A stretch of 64,000 bases of DNA from Cellulomonas fulva. GTDB lineage: Bacteria; Actinomycetota; Actinomycetes; Actinomycetales; Cellulomonadaceae. Below are positions 29,370 through 36,871 of this stretch, piece after piece; positions within the stretch are counted from its first letter, which is position 1; each line of letters starts with the position of its first letter. The DNA lies in assembly GCF_018531375.1 (NCBI RefSeq), contig NZ_JAHBOH010000002.1:124001-188000 (forward strand). The letters run 5' to 3'. The notes under the pieces were generated by a model. It ran no database searches. It saw only the letters and a list, made by a program, of their open reading frames with translations, and was not told the origin of the DNA. The translations under genes and the position numbers were made by a program.

Positions 29370-30037
29370 AGGCCGTCGGCTACGTCCGCATCAGCAAGGC
29401 GGACCGCACCAAGACCGAGCAGGAGCAGCGGCTGTCGCTGCGGCAGCAGGCCGACTCGATCCGCCAGACGTGCGAGGCCAAGGGCTGGGACCTGGTCGCT
29501 ATCCACGAGGACTTCGCGCTGTCCGGCAACGACGACACCCGGCCCGGCTTCGCCGCCGTGGCCGACGCCGTCCGGGCGGGCGGGGCGGACGTCGTCGTGG
29601 TGCGGCACGTAGACCGGCTGTACCGCAAGGCGTGGCGGCTGCTGCGCCTGGTCGACTCCCCGGACGACGGCGGGGAGGGCTGGGACATCTACTCCATCGA
29701 GCAGGCCTTCGACACCAGCACGCCGGAGGGCTGGTTCGCCTTCGCTCAGTTCGCGTTGTTCGGTGACTTCGAGCGCCGCGTCATCAGCAAGCGGACGCGG
29801 CTCGCCCTCGCCCAACTCCGCAAGGAGGGCGTGCACACCGGCCGTCCGTCCGGCATCCCGGCCGAGGTCGAGGACCGCATCGCCGCGCTGCACGCCTCCG
29901 GGCTGTCGGCGTCCGCCATCGCGGAGCAACTGGAGGCCGAGGGTGTCGCCCGCCCGACCACCCGGACCAAGGCCTGGCACCACAGCCACATCCTCGCCGC
30001 CGTCCGCCGGGTCGAGGTGCGGGCGGGAAAGGCGTAG
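29366..30037 (+). CDS. Small serine recombinase (resolvase/invertase type) of element 1
   Basis: 223 residues from GTG 29366. The catalytic domain has Ser10 in VGYVRIS, RPGFAAVADAV, VVVVRHVDRLYRK and GDFERRVISKRTR. A C-terminal HTH follows (about 165-200, LHASGLSASAIAEQLEAEG). It lacks the zinc ribbon and long C-terminal domain of the integrase at 24149, so it belongs to a different class. Possible roles are dimer resolution of the excised circle or inversion; no inverted or res-type sites were identified. Confidence 0.85.
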   Translation: MKAVGYVRISKADRTKTEQEQRLSLRQQADSIRQTCEAKGWDLVAIHEDFALSGNDDTRPGFAAVADAVRAGGADVVVVRHVDRLYRKAWRLLRLVDSPDDGGEGWDIYSIEQAFDTSTPEGWFAFAQFALFGDFERRVISKRTRLALAQLRKEGVHTGRPSGIPAEVEDRIAALHASGLSASAIAEQLEAEGVARPTTRTKAWHHSHILAAVRRVEVRAGKA

Positions 30038-30084
30038 GCACGCCTACCAAACGGCCAGGCTCGCGGTTTCGGCGTAAATCGCCA

Positions 30085-30131
30085 GGGGTGAGAACCGTAC
30101 CGAACCCGTTTAGCAGGGTACTATTCACCCC
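30085..30131 (+). promoter_or_regulatory. Paired hairpin upstream of the capsid gene
   Basis: GGGGTGA (30085-30091) pairs with TCACCCC (30125-30131), and inside it GTACC (30097-30101) pairs with GGTAC (30117-30121), giving a nested stem in the 245-bp gap before the capsid gene. It may be a terminator for the recombinase operon or a leader controlling capsid expression. Confidence 0.45.
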
Positions 30132-30282
30132 AGCAGTTGAACGTCGCCGCGTTGGGCGGGGCCAGGAGGCCCTGAGTAGCGCGGGAGAAAGGCCCCGCAG
30201 TTGTGGGGCAACAGCAGGAACCGGGACTGCAAGACGCGTACATAACCGATTCCTCATCTCCCGCCACTCAAGGAGCACCACA

Positions 30283-31374
30283 ATGGCACGCGGTTACAGC
30301 GGCTTCGCCGACGTCATGACGACGCGGGACGGCCAGGACCTCAACGACCTGTTCGCGGAGTTCAACGCCGTCGCGGACATCCAGAACCGGGACCAGGAGC
30401 AGTTCCTCTCCCTGTTCACGTTCAACACGACCAACGCGGTGGAGTCGGTGCTCCAGACCCTCGGCGCGGCGTCCGCGTTCGAGAAGGCGTCGGAGTACGG
30501 CATCCCGCAGTCCAAGCGGGCCGAGTTCTCCACGCTCGACCTGGGCGCGGACTTCGCCTGGTACGACAACCGCTGGGCCTCGACCTGGCGCTACCTCGCC
30601 AACGCGACGGCGGCGGAGGTCAGTTCCCACGCCAACGCGGTCCTCCAGGCGGACAAGGACCTGGTGTTCAACACGGTCATGCGGACGCTGTTCGGCAACA
30701 CGGACCGCACCTTCACCGAGGGCACCGCGCAGATCACCGCGAAGCCGTTCGCCAACGGCGACGGGTGGGTCCCCCCGGCCTACCAGGGCCAGACGTTCGA
30801 CGCGTCGCACACGCACTTCCGCGTCTCGGGCGCGGCGACCATCCAGTCCGGCGACCTGGACGAGATCGTCGACGACTTCAAGAGCCACGGCTTCTCGCAG
30901 GAGAACGGCTCGCAGATCGTCATCTTCGTCAACGCGGCGGAGGGGAACGTCATCAACACGTTCCGGGTGGCGACTGGCGCGCGGTCGGACTTCGTCCCGG
31001 CAGCCGGCTCACGGTTCTTCGCCACGGACGGCGACCTCATCGGCAACCAGGTCCCGGCGTCGTACGCGGGCTTCGTGGTCAAGGGCTCGTACGACGAGGC
31101 GCTGGTCATCGAGTCGGCGCGCATCCCTGCCGGGTACGTCGCGGCGATGGTGTCGGGCGGGTCGCTCGTGTCCACCAACCCGATCATGTTCCGCCAGCAC
31201 GTCGCGTCCGGGTACCAGGGCCTCATCGCCATCCCCGGCGGCAACGCCCAGTACCCGCTCATCGACTCGTACTGGACCAGGGGCTTCGGGACCGGCGTCC
31301 GGCAGCGGCTCGCGGGCCTCGTCATGCAGGTGAAGGCGTCCGGGTCGTACGACGTCCCGGCGCTCTACGCCTGA
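30283..31374 (+). CDS. Major capsid protein, HK97 fold (candidate)
   Basis: 363 residues from ATG 30283, with AGGAG 9 bases upstream. The pattern is that of actinophage HK97-type major capsid proteins without a scaffold domain: a helical N-arm (NDLFAEFNAVADIQNRDQEQ), a long spine helix region, then a beta-rich P-domain/A-domain with FFATDGDLIGNQVPASYAGF, ARIPAGYVAAMVSGG, NPIMFRQHVASGYQGL and an end with VMQVKASGSYDVPALYA. High expression is suggested by strong codon bias and its own leader. No protease, portal or tail gene follows. The fold call is by sequence feel, not a search. Confidence 0.72.
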   Translation: MARGYSGFADVMTTRDGQDLNDLFAEFNAVADIQNRDQEQFLSLFTFNTTNAVESVLQTLGAASAFEKASEYGIPQSKRAEFSTLDLGADFAWYDNRWASTWRYLANATAAEVSSHANAVLQADKDLVFNTVMRTLFGNTDRTFTEGTAQITAKPFANGDGWVPPAYQGQTFDASHTHFRVSGAATIQSGDLDEIVDDFKSHGFSQENGSQIVIFVNAAEGNVINTFRVATGARSDFVPAAGSRFFATDGDLIGNQVPASYAGFVVKGSYDEALVIESARIPAGYVAAMVSGGSLVSTNPIMFRQHVASGYQGLIAIPGGNAQYPLIDSYWTRGFGTGVRQRLAGLVMQVKASGSYDVPALYA

Positions 31375-31463
31375 CAGACCCCGGTCGCGGCGGGCGGCAT
31401 CGCATGGACCCCCGCCGCGACCGGACCATCCATGCGCCTCCATGCGAGCCAAGGAGAACTGTC

Positions 31464-31898
31464 ATGACCCCCACCTACGCCGACACGCTCGAGGCCACCG
31501 TCCGGGACGCTCGCGGCCTGGTCCCGTGGGCTGAGCCCAACGCCGACGCCCTCGCCTGGGAGCCGCTGGAGCAGGCCGTGCTGCGCGCGCTCGCCGGGCC
31601 CGTCCCGCCCCACATGGAGGGTGTGCCGCTGCTGCGCTTCGCGGACGGGCGGGAGGCCATCACGCTGGTGGAGGCGGTCATGGACCCGCCGGTGCCGCGC
31701 GCGGGCCGGGCCTGGCTCACGTGCGACATCTCGCCGTGGCTGCGGGACGACCTGGCCCACCTCGCCGGGGCCCACCAGATGCGCGAGCCGAACACGCTGT
31801 GGGTGCCGTGCGGGGCGTCCGTGGTCCAGGTGACGATGCGCAACTACGTCGCCTCCCGCCTCCAGGACGAGGTCGGCACCGCGCTGGTGTGGTGCTGA
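31464..31898 (+). CDS. Hypothetical protein downstream of the capsid gene (144 residues)
   Basis: ATG 31464 follows AAGGAG by 6 bases, 89 bp after the capsid stop. The acidic 144-residue protein opens with a helical part (TYADTLEATVRDARGLVPW) and is beta-rich later (NTLWVPCGASVVQVTM). Its position suggests a capsid accessory (decoration or size factor), but no family is recognised. Confidence 0.65.
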   Translation: MTPTYADTLEATVRDARGLVPWAEPNADALAWEPLEQAVLRALAGPVPPHMEGVPLLRFADGREAITLVEAVMDPPVPRAGRAWLTCDISPWLRDDLAHLAGAHQMREPNTLWVPCGASVVQVTMRNYVASRLQDEVGTALVWC

Positions 31899-31899
31899 G

Positions 31900-32646
31900 G
31901 TGACCTACACGCGCAAGGTCACCCACACCGAGGACTGGTGGACCACCGCTCCGGCGCATATCCACCGGTGCACCGCGCACTACAAGAGCGGCGACCGCTG
32001 TCGCCGTGAGTCGGTCAAGGGCACGAACGTGTGCGAGCAGCACGGTGGGGCGATCCCGGCGGTAGTGCAGAAGGCCGCGACGCGCATCGGCATGTCCGTG
32101 GACGCGGCGGTCAAGCGCCTCATGGAGATGCTGGACGACCCCAAGGTGGAGACGCGCGAGAAGGTCAAGATCCTGCACGACCTGCTGGACCGGGGCGGAC
32201 TCGGCGCGACGTCCAAGGTGCTGGTGGGCATCGGGCAGTCGGACAACGTGGAGACGTTCTTCCGCGACCTGCTGTCCGACCCGGCCATCCTCATCAACCC
32301 GACGCCGGAGCCCAAGACGCCCGAGCAGTTGGCGTGGGAGCGGCAGGAGATGCTCGACGCCGGGTTCACCCCGCCGCCGCTCGTCATCGAGGCCGGGGCC
32401 ACCGTGGCCGAGCCGCAGGCCGTCGAGGACGTCGAGGACGTGCTGGGCACGCTTCCGCCGCGTCGACCGCGCACGCTCACCGACGCGGACGGGCAGCCGG
32501 TGCCGCAGGCCCGTGACGCGCAGGGCTGGGCAGCCGGGCCGCGCGCGAGCAGGAGCGGACTCAGGTCCGGGGACGACGGCCCGACCGACGCCCCGCAGCA
32601 CATCCGGGACGGGTTCGCCCGGCTGAAGGCGATGGGGCTGGCATGA
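31900..32646 (+). CDS. Small-terminase-like protein with N-terminal zinc motif
   Basis: 248 residues from GTG 31900. The N-terminus holds C-x9-C-x10-C-x2-H (residues about 26-51: HRCTAHYKSGDRCRRESVKG, then CEQHGG). Next come helices of the type AAVKRLMEMLDDPKVETREK and LHDLLDRGGLG. Actinophage small terminases and related proteins show this zinc-knuckle plus helical arrangement, so a DNA-recognition role in packaging is the best guess. The C-terminal 90 residues are Pro-rich and disordered. No large terminase is present in the element. Confidence 0.5.
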   Translation: MTYTRKVTHTEDWWTTAPAHIHRCTAHYKSGDRCRRESVKGTNVCEQHGGAIPAVVQKAATRIGMSVDAAVKRLMEMLDDPKVETREKVKILHDLLDRGGLGATSKVLVGIGQSDNVETFFRDLLSDPAILINPTPEPKTPEQLAWERQEMLDAGFTPPPLVIEAGATVAEPQAVEDVEDVLGTLPPRRPRTLTDADGQPVPQARDAQGWAAGPRASRSGLRSGDDGPTDAPQHIRDGFARLKAMGLA

Positions 32647-32813
32647 CCGCCCGGTCCGCGCTGCTCCGCTGCCCGCGCAAGGGCTGCCCGTGGCGCGGGC
32701 CGTGCGGGCGGGCGTGCCCGTTCCACGCCTCCGACACCGCGTGGGAGCGGCAGAGCGCGCTACTCCGCGCCGACCAGGTGCACCGCTCCCGCACCCGCCA
32801 CCGCAGCACCTAG
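32643..32813 (+). CDS. Cysteine-rich small protein (56 residues)
   Basis: ATG 32643 overlaps the preceding stop. The product contains CPRKGCPWRGPCGRACPFH (five cysteines and a histidine within 20 residues), a probable zinc-binding knuckle, then a charged helix (DTAWERQSALLRADQVHR). It is coupled to the terminase-like gene and so may work with it. Confidence 0.55.
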   Translation: MTARSALLRCPRKGCPWRGPCGRACPFHASDTAWERQSALLRADQVHRSRTRHRST

Positions 32814-32880
32814 ACCGCCGCGCGGGCTGGGCCCGACCGTCCTCCTGCGGGCGACCGGCCCGCGCGGCACGCACCGGCTA

Positions 32881-32961
32881 CTAGCGCAGCATCAGGTGCA
32901 GCGCTAGCACAGCACCGATTGCCATCACGACCCGCGTCATCCACCCCAGAACAACCGTCAT
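32881..32961 (-). CDS. 26-residue hydrophobic peptide
   Basis: On the minus strand ATG at 32961 follows GGAGG by 6 bases and encodes MTVVLGWMTRVVMAIGAVLA then LHLMLR, a single membrane helix with basic ends. The size and form resemble type I toxins or phage-related membrane peptides. The evidence is only the ribosome binding site and composition. Confidence 0.4.
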   Translation of the reverse strand: MTVVLGWMTRVVMAIGAVLALHLMLR

Positions 32962-33051
32962 CGAAGCCCTCCGCCCAGATCGCGTCGCGCACCCGTCCGG
33001 GCGCGGATCAGGGAGAGCGTCGCACCAGGCACCGACAGGATGGGGGACCGC

Positions 33052-34104
33052 CTACCCGCCGGACTTCGGCCCGAGTTGAGTGAGGAGAGGCAGGCTGTTC
33101 TCGATGATTGTGCGATCCGAACCGCCCCCATCGAGCACGCCGGTATCGGCTGACGAGAACACCGACCGGACCAACTCCGCCAGCACGAGCGAGCGGGCGT
33201 CGTCGCCCTCCACAGCAGCGGCGAATAGGGGGAACGTCCGGAGCGCCGTCGCCTTCTGGTTGTAGACCGCTGCCAGGTGCGTGTTCGTACGGTAGGCCTT
33301 CGCGGAGAACGCAATCCCGTAACTCAGCCCGCCGACGAGCAGCACCTTGGCCAGCGCGTCGTGCGCAAAGTCGAGCCACACGGAACCAGCATCGCCTGCC
33401 GGCGACGTCTCGCCCGCGAATAGGACGAGTCCCGCCACGACGACCGCCGCGCCGAACACAGCGACTGCCCAGGCCCACCGGGCCGCGTTTACCCGATGGC
33501 TCTTCGCCTGGTCTGCGTACTCCTTGGCGAGTTCACCCGTGCCGACTGAGGCCGCGAACTCACGGAGTCGCCCAGAGACTGCGTCGACCGCGGCCTCATT
33601 CTCGGCGGCGCGCCGCGCCAGTTCCTCGATCTCGGCAACCCGAGCAGCCGCGTCGATCAGGTCACCGCGGATGTGCGGCCGGGCCCCCGACTTCCACCAT
33701 TTCCACGCGCGTTCGAGCCCCTGGTAGATGTTGAAGGCTTCCTGCGAGTAGGCCGGGCTCGTGCGCGTGAGGCTCGCGATGGTTGGCAGCACCTGGTCCG
33801 CCACGAGTTGAAGTTCGACGCGCGCCTGCCCGAGGACGTCGTCCGCGATCTGTTCGACGGGCTCGCTGTTGAACGCCATGTAGCCAAACCTCACCCGGGC
33901 GTAGAGGCGGAGCGCGTCGGGCTGAGCATCATCGAGCGCGGCCCACCCGGGCGAGATGTAGACCGGGAACTCGTCGTCGTCCAGCGAGCCGATGTGCGGC
34001 ATCGCAGCGAGCAGGTCATCAAGAGTCCCCACAGCATCCCCCAGGGCGTCGGTGCGCGTGGCGCGTTCGAGGCGTACGTAATCGGCCGGTGGTTCGGTGT
34101 TCAT
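33052..34104 (-). CDS. Accessory membrane protein with helical N-domain and two membrane helices
   Basis: 350 residues from ATG 34104 (an in-frame start 10 codons upstream is possible). The N-terminal 200 residues are helical, with a coiled-coil-like stretch (AARVAEIEELARRAAENEAA). Two membrane helices follow (about 217-240, AWAVAVFGAAVVVAGLVLF, and about 256-275, LAKVLLVGGLSYGIAF) and a C-terminal helical domain. It is transcribed against the rest of the element, with lower third-position GC, so it looks like exchangeable cargo. The layout resembles the protein at 41636-42802. A defence role is possible but unproven. Confidence 0.75.
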   Translation of the reverse strand: MNTEPPADYVRLERATRTDALGDAVGTLDDLLAAMPHIGSLDDDEFPVYISPGWAALDDAQPDALRLYARVRFGYMAFNSEPVEQIADDVLGQARVELQLVADQVLPTIASLTRTSPAYSQEAFNIYQGLERAWKWWKSGARPHIRGDLIDAAARVAEIEELARRAAENEAAVDAVSGRLREFAASVGTGELAKEYADQAKSHRVNAARWAWAVAVFGAAVVVAGLVLFAGETSPAGDAGSVWLDFAHDALAKVLLVGGLSYGIAFSAKAYRTNTHLAAVYNQKATALRTFPLFAAAVEGDDARSLVLAELVRSVFSSADTGVLDGGGSDRTIIENSLPLLTQLGPKSGG

Positions 34105-34139
34105 GAGTCTGCAGATTGCGCTGTGAGCGAACACGAGCC

Positions 34140-34148
34140 TGTGGATAA
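34140..34148 (-). other. Perfect DnaA box
   Basis: TGTGGATAA here is TTATCCACA on the minus strand, the consensus DnaA box. A near match (TGTGGAAAC) lies at about 34282. The region 34105-34331 has no gene. A host-DnaA contact near the right end of the element is possible, but one box alone is weak evidence. Confidence 0.45.
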
Positions 34149-34331
34149 CCCTGTGCGCGGCCTGTTGACCAGGCTGTTCATGCAGGTGCGGGTACTTACA
34201 CCGTTGTGGTTCGCGTCACGTCCCGCCGCAGGTCAGCGGCCCGGCCTGACGCGTACACCTAGTCAGACAGAAATGCAATACCCCTGTGGAAACGAGTTGT
34301 GGAAGCGCAGGTCAGACGCGTACGCGGCGCG

Positions 34332-34421
34332 TTGACGTGTCGGTGGGGAGGGTTACAGTCGGAGACGCACGAAGGCCCCGGCTTGGATCCACCAACCGAG
34401 GTCAGCGGTTCCACCGGGGCC
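34332..34421 (+). promoter_or_regulatory. Promoter and leader hairpin upstream of the DUF3892 gene
   Basis: TTGACG (34332-34337), a 16-base spacer and TACAGT (34354-34359) make a plausible promoter. Just downstream, GGCCCCGG at 34374-34381 pairs with CCGGGGCC at 34414-34421, with extra pairing of TGGA and TCCA inside. The hairpin lies between promoter and gene and could attenuate transcription. Confidence 0.45.
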
Positions 34422-34538
34422 GTCGAGTGTTCTTCGCGGGAACTCGACCGACCCTACGCCTGAGCCGCCCGCGCGCGCCATTCCTGGGCGTGTCGCGGGC
34501 GGGGATGGCGGAGCCGTGTGCAGCCCAGGAGGCACACG

Positions 34539-34805
34539 ATGAACACCTTCCAGGTGACGCACGTCAGCAAGGACCACAACGGCGACATCACGGCGATCGG
34601 CCGGAAGGGCGGGCCCGGCGACAACGGGTGGCGGCTCTCGACGTCCGAGGCCATCGCCCGCATCCAGCGGAAGCAGGAGGGCTACTACGTCCTGCTGCCG
34701 CAGCGGGCCGAGATCATCGTGAAGCAGGGCGTGTACCGCCCGTACCTCGCGACGACGGCCGACACGACGACGAAGAACAACCTGGACAGCCTCCCGCTGT
34801 TCTGA
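34539..34805 (+). CDS. DUF3892 domain protein
   Basis: 88 residues from ATG 34539, with AGGAGG 6 bases upstream. It is a single small domain: VTHVSKDHNGDITAIGRKG, then GWRLSTSEAIARIQRKQEGY. DUF3892 proteins are short beta-rich proteins of unknown function found near phage and plasmid genes. It is the last rightward gene of element 1. Confidence 0.75.
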   Translation: MNTFQVTHVSKDHNGDITAIGRKGGPGDNGWRLSTSEAIARIQRKQEGYYVLLPQRAEIIVKQGVYRPYLATTADTTTKNNLDSLPLF

Positions 34806-34810
34806 CTGGT

Positions 34811-34846
34811 CGAGGGCCCCGGCGATGCGATGCGCCGGGGCCCTCG
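34811..34846. terminator. Perfect bidirectional terminator
   Basis: CGAGGGCCCCGGCG (34811-34824) pairs perfectly with 34833-34846 around an 8-base loop, 5 bp after the DUF3892 stop and 9 bp before the convergent gene end. Confidence 0.88.
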
Positions 34847-34855
34847 TGCTGTACG

Positions 34856-35029
34856 TCACGCCAGGGTGTCGTACGGCTCGTAGACCACGAGTTGCACGCC
34901 GTTCTCGGTGCTGATCTCGCGGATCTCGTGCATCGTGATCGGCTCGATGTCGACGCAGACGTAGACGGAGTCGTGCGGGTCACAGTCAGCGAGCACCTCC
35001 AGTAGGTCACGAACCGTCAGGCTCTCCAT
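34856..35029 (-). CDS. Hypothetical acidic protein (57 residues)
   Basis: ATG 35029 overlaps the stop of the upstream gene (ATGA). The product contains SLTVRDLLEVLADCDPHDSV and a beta strand pattern. The arrangement resembles small proteins common in actinophages that start with a LTVxDLLExL helix. Function unknown. Confidence 0.65.
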   Translation of the reverse strand: MESLTVRDLLEVLADCDPHDSVYVCVDIEPITMHEIREISTENGVQLVVYEPYDTLA

Positions 35030-35226
35030 CACTTCGCCCCCGTACCGCTGCGGGCCTCCCAGAAGGCGGTGTCGAGGCGGTCGTTCAGGTCGTTGATGAA
35101 CTCGGACGCCCGCTCGTACTCCAGGAGCCCGAACAGCAGTCGCAACACCTCGTCGTTGGTCGGCTGCAGTCCGCTCACCCGCTTCAGGAACACCTCGGCT
35201 GCCTGGTCGAACTCGCTCTTGCCCAT
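35029..35226 (-). CDS. Hypothetical helical protein near attR (65 residues)
   Basis: ATG 35226 is preceded by AAGGAGAA on this strand. The 65-residue product is helical and acidic (SEFDQAAEVFLKRVSGLQ, YERASEFINDLNDRLD). With its partner it is the gene nearest attR, a common place for a recombination directionality factor, but it lacks the basic HTH expected of one. The 35227-35471 stretch shows no gene. Confidence 0.6.
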   Translation of the reverse strand: MGKSEFDQAAEVFLKRVSGLQPTNDEVLRLLFGLLEYERASEFINDLNDRLDTAFWEARSGTGAK

Positions 35227-35467
35227 CGTCGTTCTCCTTCGTGTCGGGCCCCGCTTGCCGGGTGCCGCTGACGACAACCATGGCCGAACCGCAAGCCCTG
35301 ACCCCGGCCGTTACCCACCCTGCTAACTAATCGGGAGAATTCGGATTCGCGCCGACGCGGTGTGCTAAGGGCGGACCGGGCCGAACGGGGACAGACGTGG
35401 GGCGAGCCGTTGAATCTCACTCCGTGGCTGCGGGTGAAGTCGCTATGCGAGACGCAATAAACACCTT

Positions 35468-35497
35468 GTTGACTACCGCCTCGTACGCAGGCGGGCA
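35468..35497 (+). other. attR of element 1
   Basis: Right junction. The element half-dyad ACTACCGCCT is at 35472-35481, the shared dinucleotide AC at 35485-35486, and host sequence follows (GCAGGCGGGCAAGACC). Host left arm plus AC plus host right arm reads GGG GCG ACG CAG GCG GGC AAG, restoring the Walker A frame. Confidence 0.8.
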
Positions 35498-36105
35498 AGA
35501 CCACGATGCTCAACGCGCTGGCCGGCGCCGTGCCCGTGCGGGAGCGCACGATCTCGTGCGAGGAGGTCTTCGAGCTGCGGCTCGCGGCGCGGGACTGGGT
35601 GGCCATGCAGTGCCGGCAGCCGAACCTCGAGGGCGCGGGGGAGATCCCGCTGCGGCGGCTGGTGAAGGAGGCGCTGCGGATGCGCCCCGACCGGCTGCTC
35701 GTCGGCGAGGTGCGCGAGGCCGAGGCGCTGGACCTGCTGATCGCGCTCAACGCCGGGATCCCCGCGATGTGCACCATCCACGCCAACTCGGCACGGGAGG
35801 CCGTCACCAAGCTCTGCACCCTGCCGCTGCTGGCAGGCGAGAACGTGTCCGACCGGTTCGTGGTGCCGACCGTGGCGTCGTGCGTCGACCTCGTGGTGCA
35901 CCTGGGGCTGGACGCGCGCGGTCGCCGGCGGGTGCGGGAGGTGGTCGCCGTGCCGGGGCGCACCGAGAACGGCGTGGTCGAGACCGCCGACCTCTACCAC
36001 TGGCACGACGAGCGGCTGCAGCGCGGCGACGGCTACCCGCCGCACCCGGACCGGTTCGCGCGGATCGGCGTCGACCTCCCTTCGCTGCTGCGGGCGAGGA
36101 GCTGA
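35485..36105 (+). pseudogene. tadA: TadA/CpaF pilus ATPase, 3' part
   Basis: This is the remainder of the ATPase, beginning with QAGKTTMLNALAGAV (end of Walker A). It includes the Asp box region ISCEEVFELRLAARDW, Walker B RPDRLLVGEVREAEALDLL and the His box AGIPAMCTIHANS. Without its start codon and the first 202 residues it cannot make an active ATPase. An internal ATG at 35506 is open but would lack the P-loop. It ends 1 bp before the tadB GTG. Confidence 0.92.
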
Positions 36106-36106
36106 C

Positions 36107-36736
36107 GTGGACGTGGTGGTCGGGCTCCTGCTGGGCGCGGGCGTCGGGTGCGTCTGGTGGGCGTTCTGGCCGCGCGAGCCGTCGCCGACGAGCCGGGCCG
36201 CGCGCTGGACCGCGCGGCTGCAGGACGAGCTGCTGCAGGCCGGGGTCGTCGGCGTGACGCCGGGCGGGCTGCTCGCCGCGAGCGTCGCGCTCGCGCTCGT
36301 CGTGCTCGTCGTCGGCGTCGCGGTGACGCGGATCCCGACCATCGCCCTGTTCTTCGCGGTCTTCGCCGCGGCGGCGCCCGTCGCGGTGGTGCGGGGCCGG
36401 GCGCGGCGGAGGCAGGCGCGCCTGCGGCAGCTGTGGCCCGAGGTCGTGGACCACCTGGCCTCCGGGATCCGGGCCGGGCTCGCATTGCCGGAGGCGCTCG
36501 CGCAGGTCGGCGAGCGCGGGCCCGTCGAGCTGCGCGCGCCGTTCCGGGCGTTCGGTGAGGACTACCGGGCGACCGGCCGGTTCTCCGAGAGCCTCGGCCG
36601 GCTCAAGGGTCGGCTCGCGGACCCGGTCGCGGACCGCATGGTCGAGGCGCTGCGGATCACGCGCGACGTCGGCGGGACCGACCTGGGCCGCCTGCTCCGC
36701 ACGCTCTCCGGCTTCCTGCGGGACGACGTGCACAAC
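36107..36736 (+). pseudogene. tadB: TadB-like pilus assembly membrane protein, truncated by element 2
   Basis: About 210 residues of a type II secretion F-domain (TadB/GspF-like) protein that anchors the Tad ATPase at the membrane. It has an N-terminal helix (VVGLLLGAGVGCVWWAFW), a helix pair near 60-95, then the cytoplasmic F domain with LWPEVVDHLASGIRAGLALP and LSGFLRDDV. Homologues continue with a roughly 50-100 residue region and two more helices. Here the frame changes character after about 36736 and stops at 36817. The missing 3' end is presumably beyond the window. The exact break point is estimated. Confidence 0.85.
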
Positions 36737-36871
36737 GCAAACACGGAGAGGTGTCAGCGCAGGTCAATGACTCGAGGGCACGTGGCCCGCCAGCGGGTGT
36801 GCGCCGAGTTCACCTGAACCCGTCGGCGGGTCCTTCCCGCTTCTGCCCTGGTCGCTGGCACGCTAGCGTGC

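Larger units (their letters stand above)
24101..35485 (+). mobile_element. Integrative element 1: capsid-encoding satellite-like island, 11.4 kb
   Basis: This DNA is inserted in tadA with reconstructable att sites. The gene order is serine integrase, tandem small paralogues, AAA ATPase, iteron/inverted-repeat region, two small genes, small serine recombinase, capsid protein, small unknown, small-terminase-like protein, tiny proteins, accessory membrane gene, DUF3892, and two small genes near attR. It lacks portal, large terminase, head protease, tail and lysis genes, so it cannot be a complete phage. The size and content fit a phage satellite (PICI-like) that brings its own capsid and borrows the rest from a helper. 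Confidence 0.8.

Noticed and set aside
24101..35485. Complete prophage
   Set aside because: Too small and lacking portal, large terminase, tail and lysis genes; none of the unknown frames is long enough to hide them.
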